A DNA stretch of 41,186 bases, taken from the NCBI GenBank assembly GCA_030447665.1, contig JAUJOJ010000024.1, positions 2,328-43,513 on the forward strand. Direction: 5' to 3'. Position 1 is the first letter of the stretch. Each line of letters starts with the position of its first letter. The notes below the pieces were generated by a model. The model saw only the letters and a list, made by a program, of their open reading frames with translations. It was not told where the DNA came from and made no database searches. Positions 9,762-18,290 of this stretch are shown here, in pieces. The position numbers and the translations under genes were made by a program. The DNA comes from Allosphingosinicella sp. (GTDB lineage Bacteria; Pseudomonadota; Alphaproteobacteria; Sphingomonadales; Sphingomonadaceae).

Positions 9762-10292
9762 TTATTTGGGCGCGAGCACCATCAGCATCTGCCGGCCTTC
9801 CATGCGCGGATGCTGTTCGACCTTGGCGGCCTCGTTGGTGTCGGACTGCACCCGCTGGAGCAGCTGCATGCCGAGCTGCCCATGCGCCAGCTCGCGGCCG
9901 CGGAAGCGCAACGTCACCTTCACCTTGTCGCCCTCGCCGAGGAATTTCTGGATCGACTTCATCTTGGTGTCGTAATCGTGATCGTCGATATTGGGACGCA
10001 TCTTGATCTCCTTGATCTCCTGCGTCTTCTGGTTCTTGCGGGCGGCATTGGCCTTTTTCTGGGCCTCGTACTTGAACTTGCCGATGTCGAGGAACTTGGC
10101 GACGGGCGGATCGGCATTGGGAGAAATCTCAACCAGGTCGAGGCCGACTTCGGCGGCCTGCTCGATCGCTTCCCGGGTGAACATCACCCCCAGATTTTCA
10201 CCATTTTCGTCGATCACCCGCACCTTGGGCGAGCTGATGAACTCGTTGAATCGGGGGCCGTTCATCGGCGGCGCGGTGGGGCGCCTTATCAT
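9762..10292 (-). CDS. infC: Translation initiation factor IF-3
   Basis: IF-3 binds the 30S subunit and checks start-codon selection. The protein shows both domains: N-terminal [20 protein letters not shown] with the linker segment [19 protein letters not shown], then the C-terminal domain with [23 protein letters not shown] and [10 protein letters not shown]. The frame is open up to 10385, but the ATG at 10292 (MIRRPTAPP) is favoured because family members start close to the NGPRFN motif and the upstream part translates a dispersed repeat. That gives 176 residues, normal for the family. It follows thrS on the same strand, a common arrangement. The usual partners rpmI and rplT do not follow here. 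Intact. Confidence 0.95.
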   Translation of the reverse strand: MIRRPTAPPMNGPRFNEFISSPKVRVIDENGENLGVMFTREAIEQAAEVGLDLVEISPNADPPVAKFLDIGKFKYEAQKKANAARKNQKTQEIKEIKMRPNIDDHDYDTKMKSIQKFLGEGDKVKVTLRFRGRELAHGQLGMQLLQRVQSDTNEAAKVEQHPRMEGRQMLMVLAPK

Positions 10293-10340
10293 CGGGGGCG
10301 TATAGCAGTGTCTCCTGGTTGCCGTTTGGAACCAGCACCT

Positions 10341-10415
10341 AGAGCACTTCCCGAAAAAGGGGCAACCGGTTTTTGGAACGCTCAAGATATTGAGCTGGAG
10401 CCTTTCTGATCCGAC
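10341..10415. repeat. Dispersed repeat, copy 1 (thrS-infC gap)
   Basis: This stretch begins agagcacttcccgaaa and ends cctttctgatccgac. It matches 28715-28793 at both ends and in the middle (caaccggt or gaaccggt; the inner inverted repeat before ctggagc). A 14-base piece of the left end also occurs at 20024-20037 before ggt. It lies in the 224-base gap between thrS and infC, so it would be transcribed with them. It is clearly intergenic repeat and not protein-coding. Confidence 0.8.
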
Positions 10416-10516
10416 GCGCGAAATTGGAAGGTGGAGCGCGCGAAATGGGGTGCTTAACGCGTTGATGCTTTTTCGCCGCTCTGTTGCCGTTCAGCCGCGA
10501 GGAACGGCGGCGACGA

Positions 10517-12506
10517 TTATCGCAGATCCGGCGGCGTCGCCTCCTGCTTCAGGCGCTGCACCAGCTCATCGAGCCCGATCACCTCCTGCCGCGCCTCGCT
10601 TCCGAGCACGCGAAGCGCCACGGTCCGCTCCTCCGCCTCGCGCTTGCCGAGCACGAGCAGGTTCGGCACCTTCTTCAGGCTGTGCTCGCGGACCTTGTAG
10701 TTGATCTTCTCGTTGCGAAGATCGGTCTCGACCCTGAGCCCCGCCTTGCGAAGCTCGGCCGCGACCATCCTCGGCATGTTCGTTCGCGTCCGACACGATC
10801 GTCGCGACGACCGCCTGCACCGGCGCCAGCCATACCGGCAGCTTGCCCGCATAATGTTCGATGAGGATGCCGATGAACCGCTCGAACGTGCCGAGGATCG
10901 CGCGGTGGAGCATCACCGGGCGGTGCCGCTCTCCATCCTCGCCGACATAGGAGGCGTCGAGCCGTTCGGGCGAGCACCGTGTCGGCCTGAATGGTGCCGA
11001 CCTGCCACGTCCGCCCGATCGCATCGGTCAGGTGGAATTCGAGCTTCGGCGCGTAGAAGGCGCCCTCGCCCGGCAGCTCCTCCCAGCCAAAGTCGGCGGT
11101 CGCCCGGCCGGCGACCCGCACCGCCTCGCGCAGGATCTGCTCGGCTTTGTCCCAATCCTCGTCCGAGCCGAAGCGCTGCTCCGGCCGAAGCGCGAGCTTG
11201 ATCGCATATTGCTCGAAGCCGAGGTCGCGGTAGACGCTGTCGAGCAGGTCGCAAAAGGCGACGATCTCGGCGACCAGCTGATCTTCCCGGCAGAAGATGT
11301 GGGCATCGTCCTGCGTGAACTGGCGCACCCGCATGATGCCGTGGAGGGCGCCGTGCGGCTCGTTGCGGTGGCAGACGCCATATTCGGACATGCGGATCGG
11401 CAGATCGCGGTAGCTGGTGATGCCCTGCTTGAAGATCAGCACGTGCGCCGGGCAATTCATCGGCTTCAGCGCCATCAGGTCGCCGGTCCCGGCGAGCACC
11501 GGTCTGTCCTCTTCGGTCGAGGGGATCTCGTCGGGGACGACGAACATGTTCTCGCGATATTTGCCCCAATGGCCGGAGCGCTCCCACTGGCGCGCGTCCA
11601 TCAGCTGCGGCGTCTTCACCTCGTCATAGCCGGCCGCGTCCAGCCGCCGGCGCAGATAGGCTTCGAGCTGGCGCCAGACGAGGAAGCCCTTGGGGTGCCA
11701 GAAGACCGATCCTTGCGCTTCCGGCTGGAGGTGGAACAGGTCCATCTCCTGCCCCAGCTTGCGGTGATCGCGCTTGGCCGCCTCCTCGAGCCGCGTCAGG
11801 TGCGCGTCGAGCTGCTTCCTGCTCAGCCAGCCCGTGCCGTAGATGCGGCTCAGCATCGCGTTCTTCTGGTCGCCGCGCCAATAGGCGCCCGAGACGCGCG
11901 TCAGCTTGAAGGCCTGCGGGTCGAGCTTGCCGGTCGAGGCGAGATGGGGGCCGCGGCACAGGTCGAGCCAGCCGCCCGAGCGGTACATGGTGATCGTCTC
12001 CTCGGCGGGAAGCTCCATCACCCACTCGGCCTTGAACGTCTCGCCCCGTCCAGGAAGAATTGCCGCACCCGGTCGCGCGTCCAGACCTCGCGGATCAGCG
12101 GCTCGTCGCGCGCGATCACGCGGCGCATCTCCTCCTCGATCGCCGGCAGGTCCTCCTCGGTGAAGGGCCGGTCCTTGGGCGCGAAATCGTAGTAGAAGCC
12201 GTCCTCGGTCGCCGGGCCGAAGGTGATCTGCGTCCCCGGAAACAGGTTCTGCACCGCCTCGGCCAGCACATGCGCATAATCGTGCCGCACCAGCTCGAGC
12301 GCGTCCGCCTCGTCGCGGGCGGTGATGAGCGCGAGCTCGGCATCCTCCTCGAACGGGCGCATGATGTCGCGCACCTCGCCGTTGACGCGCGCCGCCAGCG
12401 CCGCCTTGGCAAGGCCCGGCCCGATCGCCGCGGCGACATCGGCGGGCGTGGTGCCCTCCTCGACCTCGCGCACGGAGCCATCGGGAAGGCGGATCTTGAG
12501 CCCCAG
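10517..12506 (-). CDS. thrS: Threonyl-tRNA synthetase, frameshifted in this sequence
   Basis: ThrRS charges tRNA-Thr. Joined frames give the full enzyme: TGS domain ([14 protein letters not shown]), editing domain ([31 protein letters not shown]), class II core (motif 2 [54 protein letters not shown]) and anticodon domain ([19 protein letters not shown]). Breaks occur near 12047 (two bases missing before GETFKAEW), 10975 (one extra base at [14 protein letters not shown]) and 10775 (extra G after NEHAED). The N-terminal frame opens after a stop at about 12523 and has no ATG before the TGS motif. The first usable codon is CTG at 12506, with GGAGG 6 bases upstream; GTG at 12473 would cut into the TGS domain. 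Upstream of infC, probably one operon. An essential gene, so the breaks are probably sequence errors. Confidence 0.9.
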
Positions 12507-12604
12507 CCGCTTCCTCCAGCCCTAGAGCCGATCATAGTCCGCCGGCTGTTCCCATCATGATAGCGAGCCCCGATGGGGCCGCTCTATTCAGATCCTCCAG
12601 ATTA

Positions 12605-12638
12605 ACGCTTCAGGTTGATTAGAGCGATCTTGGTCTAG
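12605..12638. repeat. Dispersed repeat, short copy (gatcttggtctag type)
   Basis: The sequence acgcttcaggttgattagag followed by cgatcttggtctag matches one half of the longer palindrome at 15902-15953. It lies between the divergent thrS and hydrolase genes. The rest of that gap (12507-12764) shows no gene. Confidence 0.55.
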
Positions 12639-12764
12639 AAGTCCGCCCATGGAGGATTTTCCTACGGCACGAAGCTCATGCTAATCATGTGGCATGTCCG
12701 CTTCTTCCCGCTTCCGCTCACCCGTGGCGATCGACTCTCTCATCCGGCCAGGCGCCGGACCGCG

Positions 12765-13532
12765 ATGACCTTCGCAAACCTGCCGCAACGACCGATCGAC
12801 CGTCTTTATCTCGAGCCCGGAGCAGGCCGCCGCCTTGCCTACCGTTACCGCGAGGGCCGCCGGCCGACGATCCTGTTCCTTCCCGGCTACATGTCCGACA
12901 TGGACGGCAGCAAGGCGACCGCGCTCGATGGCTGGGCCGATGCGCAAGGCCGCGCCATGCTCCGGTTCGATTATGCCGGCTGCGGGATGAGCGACGGCGC
13001 GTTCGAGGCGCAGGGCCTCGCCGACTGGCGCGATGACGTCGTCGCGATGATCGACCAGGTCGCCGAAGGGCCGGTGGTGCTGGTCGGCTCCTCGATGGGC
13101 GGCTGGCTGATGCTGCTTGCCGCGCTTGCCCGGCCGGGCCGGGTGAAGGGGCTGGTCGGCATCGCCCCGGCGCCGGACTTCACCTCCTGGGGCTTTTCCG
13201 ACGAGCAGAAAAGGATCATCCTCGCCCGATGGCAGGCTCGAGGAGCCGAGCGCCTATTCCGATCGGCCTTATGTGACCACGCGGACCTTTGGGAAAGCGG
13301 CGAGAGTCTCTGCCTGCTCGGCGGCGCGATCGACATCCGTTGTCCCGTCCGCCTGCTCCACGGCCAGGCGGACGCGGACGTGCCGTGGGGCATTTCCCTG
13401 CAGCTGGCGGAGCGCCTCCGTTCAGCCGATGTGCAGGCGACATTCATCAAGGACGGCGACCACCGGCTGTCGCGCGAGCAAGACATCGCGCTCCTCATCC
13501 GGGTGGTGGATGCGTTGCTGGAGGCCATGTGA
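12765..13532 (+). CDS. Alpha/beta hydrolase (serine hydrolase)
   Basis: A 255-residue alpha/beta hydrolase. The nucleophile elbow GSSMGGW gives Ser110, with a likely Asp in LLHGQADADVPW and a His in DGDHRLS near the end. The oxyanion region is LFLPGYMSDMDGSK. It resembles small esterase/thioesterase-like hydrolases related to ABHD10; the substrate is unknown. The ATG at 12765 is preferred to 12678 because the extra 29 residues are not like the family. Between about 13228 and 13288 the translated sequence looks scrambled, whereas the +1 frame gives a family-like stretch (RLEEPSAYSDRPYVTTRT) that rejoins at LWESGES. This suggests two compensating indels. Its stop overlaps the start of the next gene. 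Confidence 0.82.
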   Translation: MTFANLPQRPIDRLYLEPGAGRRLAYRYREGRRPTILFLPGYMSDMDGSKATALDGWADAQGRAMLRFDYAGCGMSDGAFEAQGLADWRDDVVAMIDQVAEGPVVLVGSSMGGWLMLLAALARPGRVKGLVGIAPAPDFTSWGFSDEQKRIILARWQARGAERLFRSALCDHADLWESGESLCLLGGAIDIRCPVRLLHGQADADVPWGISLQLAERLRSADVQATFIKDGDHRLSREQDIALLIRVVDALLEAM

Positions 13533-14276
13533 TCCCGTTCCTGCTGGCGCTTGCCGCCGCCGCTCAAGCTCTCGCCCCGCCGAGCGCCGAGGCTGCGCCG
13601 CGCTCGTCAAGACCGCGCCCGAGCAGGCGATCGCGACGGCCGGCGACTGGCGCCTCAAGGGCGGCGGCGTCAAGGCGCGCCAGTGCCTCGGCCTTGCTTA
13701 CGCCGCGCTCGGGCGCTGGGCGCCGGCGGCGACGGCGTTCGAGCAGGCGGCGACCGAGGCGGAAGCCGCGAAGGATGCGGGCCGCGCCGATTTCTGGGCC
13801 CAGTCGGGGAACAGCTGGCTCGCCGCGGGCGATCCGGCCAAAGCGCGAAAGGCGTTCGATGCCGCGCTCGCCGTCCCCACTCTCGCTGCCGAGCTTCGCG
13901 GCGAAGTCCATCTCGACCGCGCGCGCGCCGCCGTCGCGGCCGGCGACCTCGTTTCGGCCCGCGCGGATATCGATCAGGGGCTGAAGCTCGTCCCCGCCGA
14001 TCCCTTCGCCTGGTACCTCTCCTCCGCCCTTGCGCTGCGCGAGGAACGGGTCGCCCGCGCCAACGAGGATATCGCGAAAGCGGTTTCGCTGGCGCCCGAC
14101 GATGCCGACATCCTGCTCCAGGCCGGCACGGTCGCCGGCGTCACCGGCGAGGTCGTCGCGGCGCAGAGCTTCTACGAAAAGGCGGCGCGGCTTGCGCACC
14201 CGGCTCTCCCGCCGGCAAGGCCGCCCAGGCCGCGCTCGCGGCCAATGCGGGCGGGCAGGCCGCCCCGGCAAAGTGA
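13529..14276 (+). CDS. Secreted TPR-repeat protein, frameshifted
   Basis: The start is a GTG at 13529 overlapping the hydrolase stop (ATGTGA). The N-terminus VIPFLLALAAAAQALAPPSA looks like a signal peptide. A break near 13585 moves to the frame giving GCAALVKTAPEQAIATAGDW and then TPR-like helices (ARQCLGLAYAALGRWAPAAT; WLAAGDPAKARKAFDAALAV; ARADIDQGLKLVPADPFAWY). A second break near 14197 restores a frame ending AALAANAGGQAAPAK and TGA at 14274-14276. The mature protein would be a periplasmic helical-repeat protein of about 230 residues, probably for protein contacts. Function unknown. Probably co-transcribed with the hydrolase. Confidence 0.75.
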
Positions 14277-14289
14277 TAAGGGTCCAGAG

Positions 14290-14442
14290 CTAGAGGCCGG
14301 GCGAAAGCTGCCGGGCGACGTCGGCAACGGAGCCCTTGACGCTGCGCGGATTGCTGCCGCCGAAATGGATGCGCGTCGTCCGCGGGTCCCTGGCTTCCAG
14401 CCAGAGCACCTGGGCCGTGTTGACGATGGCTCTAGAGGCCAT
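14290..14442 (-). CDS. Small ORF, 50 residues, unknown function
   Basis: ATG at 14442 and TAG at 14290-14292 give a clean 50-residue reading (MASRAIVNTAQVLWLEARDP at the N-terminus, then RIHFGGSNPRSVKG and SVADVARQLSPGL). The start overlaps the stop of the upstream degraded reading (ATGGCCTCTAG). A near-copy of its central part (IHFIGSNP, then SVADVE) is encoded at about 14455-14505, so this is one of two related units. No RBS is obvious. I do not recognise the family. The repetition of the coding pattern argues that it is, or was, a real gene. Confidence 0.5.
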   Translation of the reverse strand: MASRAIVNTAQVLWLEARDPRTTRIHFGGSNPRSVKGSVADVARQLSPGL

Positions 14443-14520
14443 CGTGCATCTCCACGTCGGCGACGGAATTCATGACGCCTGACCGGGTTGCTGCCGATGA
14501 AATGGATGTCGTCCGAAGCC
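14443..14520 (-). pseudogene. Degraded second copy of the small ORF
   Basis: On the minus strand, frame-joined translation gives DDIHFIGSNPVR, then VMNSVADVEMHDGL and a stop. It aligns with RIHFGGSNPRSVKGSVADVARQLSPGL of the 50-residue ORF downstream. One frame change near 14475 is needed, and no start codon of its own is visible, so it is scored as a broken copy. Confidence 0.4.
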
Positions 14521-14622
14521 TTACGGCCGAGGGTCTTGGCCGATCTTCATCCGCTTGCATATGAGGGGCATGCAATAGCGCATGGCCCTGCCATCGTGCA
14601 TCTCCACCCGCCGATGATTCAT
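14521..14622 (-). CDS. Tiny ORF, 33 residues, possible
   Basis: An ATG at 14622 has GGAGGCAGCG directly before it and the frame ends at TAA 14521-14523. The product (MNHRRVEMHDGRAMRYCMPL then ICKRMKIGQDPRP) shares VEMHDG with the neighbouring copy; the 18 bases encoding it are identical at 14441-14458 and 14591-14608. It may be the true start of the broken copy, shifted out of frame. Unknown function; weak as an independent gene. Confidence 0.35.
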   Translation of the reverse strand: MNHRRVEMHDGRAMRYCMPLICKRMKIGQDPRP

Positions 14623-14716
14623 CGCTGCCTCCGGAGCATGAGCCGATGAGCCGTTGCCGAAGCCTTCAGCCCCAGTCCGGGATCTTGGAACGATCTTCGT
14701 CGTCCATCATATGATC

Positions 14717-15132
14717 ATGCGCTATCTCCACACGATGATCCGCGTTTCCGATCCCGAGGAGACCATCCGCTTCTTCGATCTGCTGGGCCTGCGCGAGGTC
14801 CGGCGGATGGACAATGAGGGCGGGCGGTTCACGCTCATCTTCCTCGCCGCGCCGGGCGATGAAAGCGCGCAGGTCGAGCTCACCCACAATTGGGACGAGA
14901 AAGGCTATTCCGAGGGCCGCAACTTCGGCCATCTCGCCTACCGCGTCGAGAACATCTATGAGAGCTGCCAGCGGCTGATGGACAATAATGTAACGATCAA
15001 CCGGCCGCCGCGCGCGGCCACATGGCGTTCGTGCGCACGCCCGACAACATCTCGATCGAGCTCCTCCAGGCCGGCGACAGCCTGCCGCCGCAGGAGCCCT
15101 GGGCGTCGATGCCGAACACCGGCACATGGTAG
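14717..15132 (+). CDS. gloA: Lactoylglutathione lyase (glyoxalase I), one frameshift
   Basis: Glyoxalase I converts the methylglyoxal-glutathione hemithioacetal to S-lactoylglutathione. The sequence shows the family layout: [20 protein letters not shown] with the first metal His, [10 protein letters not shown] with the first metal Glu, [12 protein letters not shown] with the second His, and NISIELLQ with the second Glu. One base is missing near 15012 ([14 protein letters not shown]), after which the protein finishes ASMPNTGTW and TAG at 15130-15132. Length is about 138 residues, normal. The ATG at 14717 is preferred to upstream in-frame ATGs because the family begins directly with this motif. 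The stop overlaps the start of gloB by 7 bases, so the two steps of methylglyoxal detoxification are translationally linked. Confidence 0.88.
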
Positions 15133-15867
15133 AGGTGGTCGCATCCCGGTGCTCAGCGACAATTATGTCTGGCTGGTGCACGAGGAAGCATCGGGTGAAA
15201 CCGTGGTGATCGATCCGGCAATTGCCGAACCGGTGCTGGCGGAAGCGGAGGCGCGCGGCTGGCGGATCGGGCAGATCTGGAACACGCATTGGCATCCCGA
15301 CCATATTGGCGGCAATGCGGCGATCAAGCAGGCAGCCGAGAAAGCGGGGGCGTCTGCACCATTACCGGCCCCGCCGCCGAGGCTGCGCGCATCCCGACGC
15401 TCGATCGGCAGGTGCGCGAGGGCGATTGGGTGACGCTGGGGCCGCTCCGGGCGAGCGTGATGGAGGTTCCGGCGCATACCGCCGGGCACATCGCTTATCA
15501 TATGGCGGACGAGGCCATGATCTTCGTCGGCGACACGCTCTTCGCGATGGGCTGCGGGCGGCTGTTCGAAGGGACGGCCGAGCAGATGCATTCGAACCTT
15601 CAGCGCCTGGCTGGGCTGCCGCCCGAGACCCGGGTTTATTGCGCTCACGAATATACGCTCTCCAACGCCCGCTTCGCGGCGACGGTGGAACCAGCCAACG
15701 ACGCGCTCGCACGGCGCGTGGCCGCCGTGGAGGCAGCGCGGGCGGCGGGGGAGGCGACGGTGCCGACCACGATCGGGCTCGAGCTTGCCACCAACCCCTT
15801 CATGCGCGCTTCCTCCGCGGACGAGCTTGCCAAGCGGCGGCGCGCGAAGGATAATTTTCGAGGCTGA
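15126..15867 (+). CDS. gloB: Hydroxyacylglutathione hydrolase (glyoxalase II)-type MBL-fold enzyme, two frameshifts
   Basis: This metallo-beta-lactamase-fold enzyme would hydrolyse S-lactoylglutathione to lactate and glutathione, after gloA. It shows [13 protein letters not shown], the metal motif [38 protein letters not shown] and [14 protein letters not shown]. The start is ATG 15126 inside the end of gloA. A base is missing near 15141 (MVEVV, then RIPVLSD) and another in the G run near 15348 (EKAG, then GVCTITGPA). Rebuilt length is about 247 residues, typical. The C-terminus ([14 protein letters not shown]) is also typical. Adjacent gloA supports the assignment. Confidence 0.9.
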
Positions 15868-15903
15868 TGGGCCGAGTCGCCCGCCGGTGCGTTTCAGCTG
15901 CCT

Positions 15904-15953
15904 AGACCAAGATCGTTTCGGGCTGAACCAGCCTGAAACGTGAATCTTGGTCT
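15904..15953. repeat. Long intergenic palindrome (gatcttggtct type)
   Basis: Outer 10-base arms (agaccaagat and its complement) enclose inner 12-base arms (cgtttcgggctg versus cagcctgaaacg, one mismatch). It lies after gloB. A shortened relative is at 12605-12638. It could act as a terminator for gloAB, but there is no T-tract, and recurrence marks it as a dispersed repeat. Confidence 0.75.
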
Positions 15954-15989
15954 CACCGGGAGTCGAGAGCCTGATTCACGCCCTTAGCC

Positions 15990-16007
15990 GAAGCGCGACA
16001 GCGCTTC
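15990..16007. repeat. Small hairpin before the lipoprotein gene
   Basis: GAAGCGC and GCGCTTC pair across GACA, 30 bases before the lipoprotein start. It is probably part of the same repeat cluster as 15904-15953; a regulatory role is possible but unsupported. Confidence 0.4.
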
Positions 16008-16036
16008 GACCAAAGATCAGGATCTAGGAGGAACAG

Positions 16037-16441
16037 ATGAAGACGCTTCTTGCCCTGCCCCTGATCGCACTCACCGCGGGATGCATGACCGAACGGCCGA
16101 TGGAGATGAGCGCTGCTGCCGAGAGCCAGCTGACCGAGGAGCTCCAGGGCCGGGTGCAGGCCGGCCCGCCGCAGAGTTGCGTGTCGTCCCGCACGCTTGG
16201 CGGCAACCAGTCGGTGGGTGAGGGCGCGATCATCTTCCGCACCATGGGAAGCGATCTCATCTACGTGAACCGGCCGCCGGGAGGCTGTCCCGAGATCGGA
16301 CCAGGCCGCGCGATCCGCGTCCGCACCACCACGACGCAGCTCTGCACCGGCGACATCGTCGAGGTTTTCGATCCCGTGCAGAATTTCGGCTTCGGCGCCT
16401 GCGGCCTCGGCGAATTCACGCCCTACCGCCGGCCGCGCTGA
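16037..16441 (+). CDS. Putative lipoprotein, DUF6491-like
   Basis: A 134-residue protein with a lipoprotein signal (MKTLLALPLIALTAGC, lipidated Cys16) and a strong AGGAGG upstream. The mature domain has spaced cysteines in QSCVSSRTLGG, GGCPEIGPG, TTQLCTGD and FGACGLG, with IIFRTMGSDLIYVNRPPGGC in the middle. This pattern resembles small periplasmic DUF6491-type proteins of alphaproteobacteria, recalled from memory and not searched. Function unknown. It stands alone between gloB and the convergent acyl-CoA synthetase. Intact. Confidence 0.75.
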   Translation: MKTLLALPLIALTAGCMTERPMEMSAAAESQLTEELQGRVQAGPPQSCVSSRTLGGNQSVGEGAIIFRTMGSDLIYVNRPPGGCPEIGPGRAIRVRTTTTQLCTGDIVEVFDPVQNFGFGACGLGEFTPYRRPR

Positions 16442-16467
16442 CCGGTCAGCCTGCCGCCGATCAAGGG

Positions 16468-18290
16468 TTAGCGTTTGTTGTACAGCGCGTCCAGCCGCTC
16501 GCCATAGATTTGCTTGATGATATGGCGCCGGATCTTGATCGATGGCGTCAGCTGCTGATTGTCGACGCTGAACGGCTCGTCGGCGATGACAAAGCGGCGG
16601 ATCTTCTCGATCACCGACAGATCCTTGTTCACGCGCTCCACGGCGGCCGAGATCGCCCGGTGATAATCGGGGTCCTTCGCCAAAGCGGCGAAGTCCACCT
16701 TCCGCCCGTTGGCCTTGGCCCATTCGGCGGTCCATTCGGGATCGGGAACGATGAGGCCGACCAAATAAGGCCGCCGGTCGCCCGCCACCATCGCCTGCAC
16801 GATCTCCGGCTGGAGCGTGAGCATGCCTTCCACCCGCTGCGGAGCGACATTGTCGCCCTTGTCGAGCACGATCAGGTCCTTCTTGCGGTCGGTGATGACG
16901 ATCCGCCCCGCCTCGTCGATATGGCCGACGTCGCCGGTGTGGAGCCAGCCGTCGACGACCGTCCGCTCCGTTTGCGCCCGATCGCGCCAATAGCCCTTCA
17001 TGACGAGCTCGCCGCGGACGAGCAGCTCGCCGTCTTCGGCCACCTTCACCTCGGTATTCTTCAGCGGCGGCCCGACCGTGTCCATCTTGATGCCCGCCTT
17101 CGGCCGATTGCAGCTGATCACCGGCGCCGCCTCGGTCTGGCCATAGCCCTGGAGCACGGTGAGCCCGAGCGAGTGGAAGAAGATGCCGACATCTGGGTTC
17201 AGCGGCGCGCCGCCCGAGACCATCGCCTTGATGCGGCCGCCGAAGCGCTTCGAGATCTTGGGCTTCAGCGTCCTTTGGAGGAGGAGCTCCATCGGCCGGT
17301 CCCGGAGCGGCAGCGATCCCCCATATTGCTTGGCGCCGATCTCGAGCGCGCGCCGCATCAGGTAATTGGTGAGCCGCCCCTGCTTCTCGACGCTTTTCAG
17401 GATGCGCTGGCGGAGCACTTCGAACAGGCGCGGAACGACCACCATGATGGTCGGGCGCACCTCCTCGATGTTGGAGGCGAGCTTCTCCAGCCCCTCGGAA
17501 TAATAGATCTGCGCGCCGAGGCCGATCGGGAACATCTGCCCGCCGCTATGCTCATAGGCGTGGCTGGCGGGGAGGAAGGAGAGGAAGACCTCGTCCCCCC
17601 AGCCGAAATCGCCGGCGATGATGTCGAGGCAGCCTTCGACATTGTGCAGGATCGCGCCGTGATGCTGCATCACGCCGCGCGGCGCGCGCCGCCGGTGCCG
17701 CTCGTATAGACGATGCAGGCAAGGTCATCCCGCCCGAAGCTCGCCCCGCCGCGCATGCCGCGACGTCGGGCGCTTCGGACGCGATCAGTCGCGTTCCAGT
17801 CATGGAGGCTGATGCTTGCCGATTGGCCGCCCCGGATCGGCTCCATGCCGATCACATGCTCGCAGCTGTTGGAGCGGAAGGCAGCCGGAAGCAGCGGCTT
17901 GGCCAGCCTCTGGGTCGAGACGATCACCGCCCGCGCGCCGCTATCCTCGAGGATGTGGAGATGATCGCGCTCGGTATTGGTGATGTAGGCGGGAACGGTG
18001 ACGCAGCCCGACGCCATGACGGCAAGATCGGCGATGCACCATTCCGGGCGGTTCTCCGAGACGAGCATGACCCGGTCGCCGCGCCCGAGGCCGATCGACC
18101 GCAGGGCCGCGGCGAGCGATGCGACCCTTTCGGCGGCCGCGCGCCAGCTGAGCGGAGCCCACCCGCCCTCCTGCTTGGCCCAGAGGAACGGCGCCTCGCC
18201 TTTTTCCGCGGCGCGGGTGAAGAACATCGTGACGAGGTTCGGAAAATGCTCGAACTCGCGCGCGCGTCCCTCTGTCGCTCCCGCCTTCAT
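16468..18290 (-). CDS. AMP-forming long-chain acyl-CoA synthetase, frameshifted
   Basis: This ANL-superfamily enzyme would activate fatty acids to acyl-CoA through an acyl-adenylate. It shows the P-loop YTSGTGGA(P)RGVM, FLSFLPASHAYEH, MVSGGAPLNPDVG, GYGQTEAAPVIS, DGWLHTGDVGHIDEAGRIVI and DRKKDLIVLDKGDN. It ends IKQIYGERLDALYNKR. Two extra bases (CG within a CGCGCG run) near 17683 break the P-loop between GGA and RGVM. A further compensating pair may lie at about 17735-17785, where another frame reads EAPDVAACAAG. The ATG at 18290 overlaps the ggt stop (ATGA), indicating coupling in a pyrD-ggt-ligase operon. Length about 607 residues; resembles the FadD15 type. Chain-length preference cannot be read. 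Confidence 0.87.
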
